NCBI GenBank assembly: GCA_964447335.1
Contig: CAYUSA010000024.1
Coordinates: forward strand, 1-45,108
Direction of reading: 5' to 3'
DNA from: HRBIN12 sp964447335
GTDB taxonomy: Bacteria > Actinomycetota > UBA4738 > HRBIN12
DNA: 45,108 nucleotides
Within the stretch, counting starts at the first letter, position 1. The number at the start of each line of letters is the position of its first letter. Both the position numbers and the translations under genes were made by a program. Positions 31,282 through 38,532 of this stretch are shown piece after piece. Under the pieces are notes generated by a model. The model did not search any database, was not told the DNA's origin, and was given only the letters and a program-made list of their open reading frames with translations.

Positions 31282-32421
31282 ATGCTTCGCAAGGATCCGT
31301 TCATCACTTTGTACGGCTGTCGCTCCGATTCGCTGCTCCCGTGGGATCGGATGGCGGGCGAGTGGCCCGAGCACGTCGCGCTTCCGCTCGGCGAGGAGTT
31401 CCTCGATGAGTGGCAGGATCCGCTCTCCGAGGAGCACCTCAAGCCGCCGAGGACGCCGGATACGGTGATGGCGTCGGGCAAGGAGGACGTCGACCGGGCG
31501 CGGCGGGAGGCCGAGCAGCTCGCCGACGAGCTGACCGAGGCCGAGGAGCGCTGGAACGTGCTCGTGGACGACCTCGAGGCGGCCGAGGCGAAAGCTCGGA
31601 GCCGCGAGGTGGGCCTGCGAAGCGTGCAGACGGACCTGGCCGCCTCGCCCGAGCAGATCCGGACCGTCGAGGCCCGCGCGTCGGCGGCGGCTGAGCGTGT
31701 CCGGCGAGCCGAGGAGGCGTTCGCCGCCAAGCGCCGGCTCGGCGCCGGCCACCTGGGCCGAACCCTGAAGGCCGCGACAGGGGAGGAGGCTGCCTGGGTC
31801 GCCCGGGCGGAGGAAGCCAGGTCGGCACAGACGCGGTTGCTCTCCAGGTTGCGGGAGACCGAATCCAGCCTCGCACAGGCCCGGGCGGAGGTGGAACGGC
31901 TCCGGTGGAAGGAGGGGCGTGTGCGCGAAGCGCTCGTCCCCAGACGCGAGGCGGCGATGAAAGCGGCGATGACGCTCCAGGCCCTCGAGGAGCCGGCCGC
32001 CGCCCAGCGAGCCCTGCGGTTCGAGCACGTGACGATCACCCGGTCCCACCAGGTGCTCCGCACGCTCTCGCTGGGTGAATGGGCGCTCCGGGCTTCCGGT
32101 CACCGGTCGTCGCCGCGGTTCGTGCTGGAGCTCCCCGACGAGACGCTCTGGCTCTACCGCGGAGAGTGGTTCGCGGCCGATCCGCACGTGGGCGCTGAGG
32201 ACGTGATGATCCTCACCGAGGGACGCGTGCCCACGTCCGTCGATCTGAGGACCGCGGAGGTCGTCTGGGAGCGCGATGGTGGGCGATGCGTCCACTGCGG
32301 CGCCGTGGGCGGCCTTGAGATTGACCGAGTCGTCGCGGAGAGCCTCGGCGGCAGCGACGAGCCGGCGAACCTTCGCCTCCTCTGTCGCAACTGCGCGCGG
32401 ACGAGGTCGCACGACCGCTGA
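31282..32421 (+). CDS. Unrecognised coiled-coil protein with degenerate C-terminal HNH motif
   Basis: 379-residue protein of unknown function. An N-terminal region of about 70 residues (FITLYGCRSDSLLPWDRM) precedes a long coiled coil (about 72-240, rich in Glu, Ala and Arg: DRARREAEQLADELTEAEER). A globular segment follows (about 245-330, SPRFVLELPDETLWLYRGEW). The C-terminus resembles an HNH nuclease: CVHC at 336-339, LEIDRVVAESLGGSDEPANL, CRNC at 368-371. The usual catalytic His after ID is Arg 349, and the Asn that often follows the last Cys is Ala 372. The zinc site is intact but nuclease activity is doubtful. It stands alone between unrelated genes. Confidence 0.7.
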   Translation: MLRKDPFITLYGCRSDSLLPWDRMAGEWPEHVALPLGEEFLDEWQDPLSEEHLKPPRTPDTVMASGKEDVDRARREAEQLADELTEAEERWNVLVDDLEAAEAKARSREVGLRSVQTDLAASPEQIRTVEARASAAAERVRRAEEAFAAKRRLGAGHLGRTLKAATGEEAAWVARAEEARSAQTRLLSRLRETESSLAQARAEVERLRWKEGRVREALVPRREAAMKAAMTLQALEEPAAAQRALRFEHVTITRSHQVLRTLSLGEWALRASGHRSSPRFVLELPDETLWLYRGEWFAADPHVGAEDVMILTEGRVPTSVDLRTAEVVWERDGGRCVHCGAVGGLEIDRVVAESLGGSDEPANLRLLCRNCARTRSHDR

Positions 32422-32435
32422 GACGGCCGACGGCT

Positions 32436-32996
32436 TCAGGTCCAGGCCGAGAACTGGTCGCGGTCCTCGTCCTCGGGCTCCAGATAGGGGACCGCCACGA
32501 GCGTCTTCGTCGACAGCACGCCGGGGAGCGGGATGACGTGATCCACGATCACGCGAGCCGCCTGCTCCCACGGATAGGGGACCTCGGCGATCACGTCGTA
32601 CTCGCCGGCGATGAGCGCGACGGCGGAGACGTCCTCGAGCGAGGCGAGCGCCTCGACGAGGCCGGGCGCGGTCCCGGGCGCCGCACGCACGTGGACGAAG
32701 CACGCGTCGCCGTGCTGCTGCATCGGTACCGGCGTCCGCAGGCCTCCGCCGGCCAGACCCAGCACGTCGCCCGGCACGACGGGAGCCGTGACCGTGCGCT
32801 CGACGCCCTCGATGCGGTGGACCTGCCGGACGACCACCTCGGCGATCGATTGGAGATCGGGCCCGTGGGCGGCGGCCAGGACGTCCCAGTCGCCGATGAC
32901 CGTCACGGCCGCGCGGATGCCCTTCGTGGCCTGGAGCTGGACGACGACGTCCTCGACCCGCCCGGGATGAACCCGCAGGTAGACGAACGCGTCCAC
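32436..32996 (-). CDS. Double Lrp/AsnC ligand-binding (RAM) domain protein without DNA-binding domain
   Basis: 186-residue protein made of two RAM-type beta-alpha-beta sandwiches. Repeat 1 is about 1-80 (VYLRVHPGRVEDVVVQLQAT, GIRAAVTVIGDWDVLAAAHG). Repeat 2 is about 95-175 (FVHVRAAPGTAPGLVEALAS, DVSAVALIAGEYDVIAEVPY). Each has the GxxD turn of the effector pocket (GDWD, GEYD). No helix-turn-helix is present, so it probably binds a small molecule, perhaps an amino acid, and acts through a partner. GTG start with leaderless promoter. Convergent with the coiled-coil/HNH gene. Confidence 0.8.
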   Translation of the reverse strand: MDAFVYLRVHPGRVEDVVVQLQATKGIRAAVTVIGDWDVLAAAHGPDLQSIAEVVVRQVHRIEGVERTVTAPVVPGDVLGLAGGGLRTPVPMQQHGDACFVHVRAAPGTAPGLVEALASLEDVSAVALIAGEYDVIAEVPYPWEQAARVIVDHVIPLPGVLSTKTLVAVPYLEPEDEDRDQFSAWT

Positions 32997-33002
32997 GCCC
33001 GC

Positions 33003-33008
33003 AGGCTA
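33003..33008 (-). promoter_or_regulatory. -10 box of a leaderless promoter for the double RAM-domain gene
   Basis: TAGCCT on the minus strand ends 6 bases before the GTG at 32996. Confidence 0.5.
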
Positions 33009-33040
33009 GGGCCGCCCGAGGGGTGGTGCAAGGACCCAGG

Positions 33041-34234
33041 TCACTCGGCCTGCGGCGCCTCCCCGGCCCGGCAGAGCGCCGCGAGCTCCTCCTCGCCGTC
33101 CTCGGGCCCGACGGCGATGAGCCGGTCCCCGGCGCGAAGGACGAATCCCGCGCGCGGCCGGTAGATCCACCTCGGCCCGCGCTGGACCGCGAGCACGAAC
33201 ATCCCGGTCTCGGTCTCGACGCGCAGGTCGCGCAGGTTGTGACCGTCGGCGGGCGTCCCCTGCTCGATGACCATCTCGGTGCTCGTCTCCTCGGTCTCCT
33301 CGAGCGCCATCTGCACGACCGGGTGGAGCGGCTCGCCGTGCTCGACGTACCAGGTCATGTCGCGCGCCGCGTCGCAGATCGACTCGCTCGCGCTCGCGAG
33401 GCGGATCAGCCCTCGGAGCTCGTCGACGTCGCGGGCCTCGGGCGCGGCGCGGAGCACCCAGGACTCGAGCTCGTCCTGCAGGATGTCCGCGCGGCCCTCG
33501 AGCGCCGCGACCTCGGCCGCGAGCGCGCGGTTGTTGAACAGCAGCGAGGAGTACGCGAGGCCGACCGCGGCCTCGGCCAGGTCCTTCAGCTCGACGAGGA
33601 TGTCCACCGCGCGGTCGAGCTCGGACAGCGGGGGCGCGTCGCCCTCGGTGACCTCGGGGAGCTCGGGCGCGCCGGCGAAGACCCGGACGAGATTGACGCC
33701 CTCCTCGGGGCCTCGGACGAGCAGGACGTCGCCCTCGGACACCACGTCGTCGGGGCCGGGATCGAAGCGCCAGTCGATGCCGCTGCGGATCGCCATCACC
33801 CACATCCCGGTCTCGGTCGGCAGGGACAGCTCGCGGAGGGTCTGGCCGATCACCTGCGAGTCGGCGCGGACCTTCACGCGAGCGGTCATCTCGTCGGCGT
33901 GGCGAAGGTCGGGTCGCAGCTGATCCGGGATCCCCAGGCGCGCCGCGACGACCCGCGCGATGTCCGAGGCCGCGTCGCCGATCTGCTCGATCGCGCCGGC
34001 GATCCACAGGACGCCGGCCATGCCCTCGGCGTCCTCGGGGCTCCGCGCGGCGAGCATCGCCACCGTGCGCAGGCGCCGCAGCGAGACCGTCATGCGGTCC
34101 TCGAGGCGTTCGACCTCGCGCGCGAGCTTCTCCTCGTTGAAGAAGACCGCGGCGTAGGCGAGGTCGACCATGAGCTCGGAGGCGTCCTTCGCCTCGACGA
34201 GCAGCTCCTTGACGGTCCTCGGTTGGTCATCCAT
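33041..34234 (-). CDS. Duplicated PhoU-like plus TrkA_C (RCK_C) regulatory protein
   Basis: 397-residue cytoplasmic protein with two copies of the same module. Copy 1 has a PhoU-like helical bundle (about 8-100, AGAIEQIGDAASDIARVVAA) and an RCK_C/TrkA_C domain (about 112-180, VIGQTLRELSLPTETGMWVM, GDVLLVRGPEEG). Copy 2 has a PhoU-like bundle (about 205-300, LASASESICDAARDM) and an RCK_C domain (about 320-385, LRDLRVETETGMFVLAVQRG, AGDRLIAVGPEDG). RCK_C domains bind nucleotides or ions. It overlaps the SLC41/MgtE-type transporter gene by 8 bases, so it most likely gates that transporter. Confidence 0.85.
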   Translation of the reverse strand: MDDQPRTVKELLVEAKDASELMVDLAYAAVFFNEEKLAREVERLEDRMTVSLRRLRTVAMLAARSPEDAEGMAGVLWIAGAIEQIGDAASDIARVVAARLGIPDQLRPDLRHADEMTARVKVRADSQVIGQTLRELSLPTETGMWVMAIRSGIDWRFDPGPDDVVSEGDVLLVRGPEEGVNLVRVFAGAPELPEVTEGDAPPLSELDRAVDILVELKDLAEAAVGLAYSSLLFNNRALAAEVAALEGRADILQDELESWVLRAAPEARDVDELRGLIRLASASESICDAARDMTWYVEHGEPLHPVVQMALEETEETSTEMVIEQGTPADGHNLRDLRVETETGMFVLAVQRGPRWIYRPRAGFVLRAGDRLIAVGPEDGEEELAALCRAGEAPQAE

Positions 34235-35465
34235 GCGACAGCACCCCCGATGATGTCATGACCAGCAACACGCAGGCGACGCCGGTCAGGTCCATGACGC
34301 TCGTGATGATCGGCACGCTGTGGTTGTCCGGATCCAGCCCGAACCGGTAGGTCACGATGGCGAGGTAGTACCCGGCGACGATCGTCACCGGTGCGACGAT
34401 GAGCCCCGAGAGCATGGTGCCCCGCAGCAGCGCGCCGAACGCCGGCATGTCCTCGAGCCCCGTCGCCGTGCCGAGCACCCACGCGACGGCGCCGATCATC
34501 GTGAACACCGCGAGACTGAGCACCGCGACGAGCGACGCGTCGACGACCGCCGGCGCCTCGGGAAGGCCGCGCGGCGTGATGACACCGATCTGGAGCTTCG
34601 AGGTGATGCGCGAGGCGAAGATGCCGCCGAGCGCGCCGGACTGCGAGACGAACGGCGGGATGAGCGCGAGCAGCACCGGCACCGCGAGGAGCTGGGGCTC
34701 GCGCGTGCGCAGGAGCGAGCCGGCGAGCACATCCAGGATCGGCGTGAGCAGGATGACAGCGGTCATCTCGACCACGATCCGGCGGATCACCCGGTCGGCC
34801 ACGCTGTAGGAGCGCACCGCCGCGTAGAGGGTTGCGACCACGGCGATCACGGCGGCTCCCGACGAGATCGCGTCGTTCCGGACCAGGTAGGTGGCGAGGA
34901 ACAGGCTCGGCAGCGTGGTCATGTCGCCGAGCGCCGTGACCATCGGGGTCGCGACCGAGTCAAGGTCCCATCCACGCCGGTACGAGAGCACCGACAGCCC
35001 GAGCGTGATGAGCAGGATGAACACCGAGCCGAGCGCGCCGCCGACCACGGCGATCGTCGCGAGCTCCCAGATCGAGAGCGAGGGCGTCCCGAACGCGCTC
35101 GAGGCGACCCGCGACAGCACGGCGAGCCACAGGGCCGAGCTGAAGGTGGTGACCACGGCGACGTAGACGTTGCGGTACAGCACGCCGCCCCGCTCGAGGG
35201 TCGGCTCGAGCAGGCCCGCCGCGTTCGCGGTGCCGAGGCGCGCGCCGATCGCGCCGAAGATCGTGCCCTTCATCCCGACGGCGGCCGGGATCAGGACCAG
35301 GAGGCCGGGAAGGTCGTCGAGGGTGTCGGTGAGGTGGGCGAGCGTCAGGCCGGCGACGAAGCCCGCGACCGTGCTGAGGGCGAGCGCGACCAGGCCCTGG
35401 CGGAACGTGCGCTGCTCGGCACGCCAGAGGGCCCACACGTTTCGAGCGCGGCGCGGGAAGGCCAT
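34227..35465 (-). CDS. SLC41/MgtE-type divalent cation transporter with two membrane repeats
   Basis: 412-residue membrane protein with about ten segments in two homologous halves. Each half holds an MgtE-like membrane domain: the first contains LLVLIPAAVGMKGTIFGAIG and LDSVATPMVTALGDMTTLPS, and the second contains PPFVSQSGALGGIFASRITS and DPDNHSVPIITSVMDLTGVA. The cytoplasmic N and CBS domains of canonical MgtE are missing, so the layout resembles SLC41 carriers. The PhoU-TrkA_C protein encoded directly downstream presumably supplies the regulatory part. Magnesium is the likely ion by family; this is inferred. Confidence 0.87.
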   Translation of the reverse strand: MAFPRRARNVWALWRAEQRTFRQGLVALALSTVAGFVAGLTLAHLTDTLDDLPGLLVLIPAAVGMKGTIFGAIGARLGTANAAGLLEPTLERGGVLYRNVYVAVVTTFSSALWLAVLSRVASSAFGTPSLSIWELATIAVVGGALGSVFILLITLGLSVLSYRRGWDLDSVATPMVTALGDMTTLPSLFLATYLVRNDAISSGAAVIAVVATLYAAVRSYSVADRVIRRIVVEMTAVILLTPILDVLAGSLLRTREPQLLAVPVLLALIPPFVSQSGALGGIFASRITSKLQIGVITPRGLPEAPAVVDASLVAVLSLAVFTMIGAVAWVLGTATGLEDMPAFGALLRGTMLSGLIVAPVTIVAGYYLAIVTYRFGLDPDNHSVPIITSVMDLTGVACVLLVMTSSGVLSHG

Positions 35466-35535
35466 AACGGTTCGCTCATCGGTTCCTTCGCCTGGTCGGA
35501 TGGTCGTGCGTGGGGCCGGAGCCCCGGGAAGTATG

Positions 35536-36456
35536 TCACTCGACCCAGTCGCGGGTCACGAACAGCCAGAACGCGAGGCCGGCGTACGGGCCGTACCGGC
35601 GGAACCGACGTTCGATCGCGGCGTCCTTCACCGCTTTGCGGCCGACGATCCTCGCGTAGGTCGGGCGGGTCCACGAGTCCAGGATCAGGCGGTGGTACCG
35701 GCCGACGGTCATCATGATGTGCGCTGCCGCGTAGGGCCCGACTCCGGGCAGCGCGAGCAACTGCCGTTCCATCTCGGCGTCCGGGAGATCCTCGACGGTC
35801 GCGCTCGAGAGGCGTTGCAGGTCGAGCTGCCCCTCGGCGACCGAGCGCGCGAGGGCGATCAGGTAGGCCCCGCGGTAGCCGGCGCGAGCGACATCGCGGT
35901 AGAAGGCCTCGCCGGCCTCGGCCATCCGCTCGGGGCTTGGGAAGGTCCGGCCGAGCGCCCCCTCGGCCGGAGCGCCGGGCGCCCGCTCGCCGAGGTGCTC
36001 GACGATCGCGTGCACCATCCTCACGGTGGCCGACCACGTGCAGTTCGTCGTGCACACGGTCTTCACGACGTCTTCGAAGACGGTCGGGCTCTGGACCATC
36101 CGACCGGCGCCCGTCGCCGCCCAGGACAGGTCGGGGTCCTCGGCCGCCATCGCGTAGAACGGGGAGAGGTTGGCGTCCAGGCGAAGGACGTGCCGGACCG
36201 CCTCGGTCAACCGCTCGAGCGCCGCGGCCGAGACCGCCGGCCCGAGCACGGTCAACGCGCCGTGGTCGTCGCGTCCGGCGTGGATCCGCACCGTCCGCGG
36301 CCGGCCTCGGCCGGCGGGTAGCGTGATCTCGAGCGAGCGGTAGTCCGGGGCCGGGTGCATCGGCGGGAGGTCGACGAACCCGTGCGAGTTCAGCGTCCGC
36401 ACGAGGTCGACCGGCTCGCCGCCCGCCCCGAGGAGCGGGAACTCGGCGGTCGTCAC
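35536..36456 (-). CDS. HhH-GPD superfamily DNA glycosylase (AlkA/OGG1-like)
   Basis: Base-excision repair enzyme, 306 residues. The N-terminal part (about 1-110) resembles the beta-sheet domain of AlkA/OGG proteins. The helical domain contains SPTVFEDVVKTVCTTNCTW, RTFPSPERMAEAGEAFYR, the helix-hairpin-helix LLALPGVGPYAAAHIMM and the likely catalytic Asp in HRLILDSWTRP. The damaged base recognised cannot be told from sequence. Start GTG 36456 overlaps the stop of the CGNR gene (GTGA), so glycosylase and regulator are co-expressed. Confidence 0.85.
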   Translation of the reverse strand: MTTAEFPLLGAGGEPVDLVRTLNSHGFVDLPPMHPAPDYRSLEITLPAGRGRPRTVRIHAGRDDHGALTVLGPAVSAAALERLTEAVRHVLRLDANLSPFYAMAAEDPDLSWAATGAGRMVQSPTVFEDVVKTVCTTNCTWSATVRMVHAIVEHLGERAPGAPAEGALGRTFPSPERMAEAGEAFYRDVARAGYRGAYLIALARSVAEGQLDLQRLSSATVEDLPDAEMERQLLALPGVGPYAAAHIMMTVGRYHRLILDSWTRPTYARIVGRKAVKDAAIERRFRRYGPYAGLAFWLFVTRDWVE

Positions 36457-37022
36457 CGGGTGACCCTCTGGCGCTCGCGCCAAGCGCGAACCTTCGCGCG
36501 GTTGCCGCAGACCTCCATCGAGCACCACCGGCCCGAGTGGTTCTTCGAGCGGTCGTAGAAGACGGCGCGGCAGTCCTCGGACGCGCAGGTCTTGAGGTGC
36601 TCGAACGTCCCGTCGAACGCGGCGACGAACGCGATGGCCACGACCCGCCCGAACGCCGCGGGGACGCCCTCGCCCCGCGGCTCGAGCGTCGGCTCGTGCT
36701 CGGCGTGGAAGTGCGGGTGGAGTCCGGCCTCGACGCCGAGCCGATCGATCACCTGCGCGTCGACGGGGGAGAGCGGCTCGCCCTCGGTGGTGAGGATGAG
36801 CGCCCGGAGCGCCCGACGGAGCTCGAGACACGTCTCACGGTCCGCCTCCGTGAACCGTTCTTTCGGCGTGAGCAGATCGCGCTCGACGAGGAAGGCCCGG
36901 ACCATCTCGAGCGGCGGATCGAGCGTGAGGCCCTCGGCATCGTGGTCGTGAAGGTTGAGGAAGCGCTGGAGCACCGCCAGGTCGCCCGGTGCGGGGGAGT
37001 CGTGCTCGTTGATGTCGATCAT
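36453..37022 (-). CDS. CGNR zinc-finger (ABATE-type) putative transcriptional regulator
   Basis: 189-residue protein with an N-terminal ABATE-like domain (DLAVLQRFLNLHDHDAEGLT, FTEADRETCLELRRALRALI) and a C-terminal CGNR zinc finger. Its ligands are C146, C151, C167 and C172 (CASEDCRAVFYDRSKNHSGR, then WCSMEVCGNRAKVRAWRER). Such proteins are thought to bind DNA and respond to small molecules. It is co-translated with the DNA glycosylase. Its promoter shares its -35 region with a divergent consensus promoter, and a 7-bp inverted repeat flanks both, so autoregulation is plausible. Confidence 0.88.
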   Translation of the reverse strand: MIDINEHDSPAPGDLAVLQRFLNLHDHDAEGLTLDPPLEMVRAFLVERDLLTPKERFTEADRETCLELRRALRALILTTEGEPLSPVDAQVIDRLGVEAGLHPHFHAEHEPTLEPRGEGVPAAFGRVVAIAFVAAFDGTFEHLKTCASEDCRAVFYDRSKNHSGRWCSMEVCGNRAKVRAWRERQRVTR

Positions 37023-37032
37023 GGCACCTCGA

Positions 37033-37060
37033 AGTGTACACCGGTGAAATCCATTGACAA
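37033..37060 (-). promoter_or_regulatory. Promoter of the CGNR gene
   Basis: On the minus strand TTGTCA (37060-37055), 16 bases, then TACACT (37038-37033), 10 bases before the ATG at 37022, with GAGGTG between. Its -35 overlaps the -35 of the rightward promoter. Confidence 0.55.
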
Positions 37061-37085
37061 GTTACGCTAACCGATGTAGATTTCA
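37045..37085. promoter_or_regulatory. Inverted repeat flanking the divergent promoters (possible operator)
   Basis: TGAAATC (37045-37051) and GATTTCA (37079-37085) are perfect inverted copies 27 bases apart. They enclose both -35 boxes and touch the rightward -10 box. The stretch is markedly AT-richer than its surroundings. Confidence 0.45.
37054..37082 (+). promoter_or_regulatory. Consensus sigma-70 promoter TTGACA-17-TAGATT
   Basis: TTGACA (37054-37059), an exact 17-base spacer and TAGATT (37077-37082). This is the only near-perfect -35/-10 pair I noticed in the window. It drives the small gene at 37114 through a leader with a GGGGAGG ribosome-binding site. Confidence 0.75.
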
Positions 37086-37113
37086 GGCAGGTTACGAGGC
37101 GGGGAGGTCGGCG

Positions 37114-37314
37114 ATGCTGCATCCGTGGATGGGCAACGAGCTCGCGAGGGACCGCATGGCGGCGTTCCGCGCCGAGGCTGTGAACGACGGCCGTGTCCGC
37201 CGGCCTCGGGCCGCCCGCCGGCGGGGGTCGCACGGGTCGGTCCGGCTCGCGCTTGGCCTGAGGTTGGTGAGCGCCGGGAACCGGCTGCTCGGGGGCGCGG
37301 GGCAGGTGCGGTGA
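37114..37314 (+). CDS. Small basic protein, function unknown
   Basis: A 66-residue protein beginning MLHPWMGNELARDRMAAFRA. It has an amphipathic N-terminal helix, an Arg-rich middle (RVRRPRAARRRGSHGS) and a hydrophobic C-terminal helix (VRLALGLRLVSAGNRLLGGA). Short actinobacterial proteins with a similar opening are common, and their role is not known to me. It may sit at the membrane. GGGGAGG (37101-37107) precedes the ATG at a good distance, and a consensus promoter lies upstream, so strong expression is expected. The stop shares a base with an ATG of the next frame. Confidence 0.65.
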   Translation: MLHPWMGNELARDRMAAFRAEAVNDGRVRRPRAARRRGSHGSVRLALGLRLVSAGNRLLGGAGQVR

Positions 37315-37340
37315 TGGCCGCGTTCCTCGCGACGCGCCGG

Positions 37341-37346
37341 TACCAT
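37341..37346 (+). promoter_or_regulatory. Possible -10 box before the HesB-like gene
   Basis: TACCAT ends 9 bases before GTG 37356. Confidence 0.35.
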
Positions 37347-37355
37347 GACGCGACC

Positions 37356-37637
37356 GTGATCGCGTTCACCGACTGGGCCACCGAGATCCTCCAGCGCACG
37401 CACGAGGCCGCCCGGCGCCTCAACGCCGATGCGTCGGTCCGCCTGCAGCGCTCGGGCGCCGGCGTCGAGTTCGTCCTCACCGACGAGCGACCCGAAACCG
37501 ACGAGCTCGTGCACGCCGACGGCTTCGAGCTCCTCGTCGAGCAAGGCCTCGAGGGCACCGTCGACGTGATCGAGCCCCACGACCGGCTCATCCTCCGGGC
37601 GCCCGGCGACGCCGAGCGCAGCGTGAAGCCCCACTGA
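37356..37637 (+). CDS. HesB/IscA-like small protein without cysteines
   Basis: A 93-residue protein whose start VIAFTDWATEILQRTHEAAR and central GVEFVLTDERPETDELVHAD resemble the A-type iron-sulfur carrier fold (HesB/IscA). No cysteine occurs anywhere, so the usual cluster ligands are missing and a carrier role is unlikely. GTG 37356 matches the usual family length. An upstream ATG at 37314 overlaps the previous stop (TGATG) and would add 14 residues; that start would make it co-translated with the small basic protein. The assignment is by resemblance only. Confidence 0.55.
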   Translation: MIAFTDWATEILQRTHEAARRLNADASVRLQRSGAGVEFVLTDERPETDELVHADGFELLVEQGLEGTVDVIEPHDRLILRAPGDAERSVKPH

Positions 37638-37664
37638 GAGCGAGAACCGCCTCCGACCTGCGGC

Positions 37665-37670
37665 TACACT
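37665..37670 (+). promoter_or_regulatory. -10 box of a leaderless promoter for the cyanophycin operon
   Basis: TACACT ends exactly 7 bases before the ATG at 37678. Confidence 0.6.
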
Positions 37671-37677
37671 GCCCGGC

Positions 37678-38532
37678 ATGAGCGAACCCCTGCGTCCGGT
37701 GGCGCTCGCGGCCGGGCCCGTGATGGTGATCGGCGGGGCCGAGGACAAGCTCCGGCACAAGGCGATCCTCACGCGGTTCGCGAAGTTCGCGGGCGGCGCC
37801 GAGGGGCACGTCGTCGTCGTCTCGACGGCGTCCTCGCTCGGGGATGAGGCGACGCAGATCTACCGAGAGCTCCTCATCGGCCTCGGGATCGGACGCGTGT
37901 CCGGTCTTCGACCCGAGGAGCGCGCGGAGGCGAACGACCCCGCCGTGGCGAAGCTCCTCGCCGATGCCACCGGCGTCTTCCTCACCGGCGGCAACCAGTC
38001 ACGGCTGACGCAGGTCGTCGGCGGGACGAAGCTGGCCGACGGGCTGCTCCTCGCGCACGACCGTGGTGCCGTGCTCGCGGGCACATCCGCGGGCGCGAGC
38101 GCGATGGCGAGCCACATGGTCGCGTTCGGCCAGTCGGGGCCGACGCCGAAGCACCGGATGGTCCAGCTCTCGGCGGGGCTCGGCGTGATCCAGAACGTCG
38201 TGATCGACCAGCACTTCGAGCAGCGGGGCCGGATCGGCCGGCTGCTCGCGCTCGTCGCGCAGTCGCCCATGCTCCTCGGCATCGGCGTGGACGAGGACAC
38301 GTGCGCGATCGTGCATCCGGACCGCACGCTCCAGGCGATGGGCAAGGGCGCCGTCACGATCGTCGACGGCAGCCACGTCAAGACCGACGCGTTCCGCGGG
38401 AAGGGCTATCGTCCGCTCATGGTGAGCGGAGCGGTCCTGCACTCGCTCCCGGCGGGCTACTGGTTCGACCTCCGCGGCCGGACCCTGCTCGCCGAGCCGC
38501 GGGCCCTCGAGCAGCGCGAGGCCTCGGAGTGA
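37678..38532 (+). CDS. cphB: Cyanophycinase (peptidase S51)
   Basis: Serine peptidase that cleaves cyanophycin into beta-Asp-Arg dipeptides, 284 residues. Motifs are PVMVIGGAEDKLRHKAIL, VFLTGGNQSRLTQVV, the nucleophile elbow AGTSAGASAMASHM with Ser 137, VVIDQHFEQRGRIGRLLALV and LGIGVDEDTCAIV. No signal peptide, so it acts in the cytoplasm, as CphB does. It overlaps the cyanophycin synthetase start (GTGA). Leading the operon, it suggests that synthesis and turnover are expressed together. Confidence 0.94.
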   Translation: MSEPLRPVALAAGPVMVIGGAEDKLRHKAILTRFAKFAGGAEGHVVVVSTASSLGDEATQIYRELLIGLGIGRVSGLRPEERAEANDPAVAKLLADATGVFLTGGNQSRLTQVVGGTKLADGLLLAHDRGAVLAGTSAGASAMASHMVAFGQSGPTPKHRMVQLSAGLGVIQNVVIDQHFEQRGRIGRLLALVAQSPMLLGIGVDEDTCAIVHPDRTLQAMGKGAVTIVDGSHVKTDAFRGKGYRPLMVSGAVLHSLPAGYWFDLRGRTLLAEPRALEQREASE

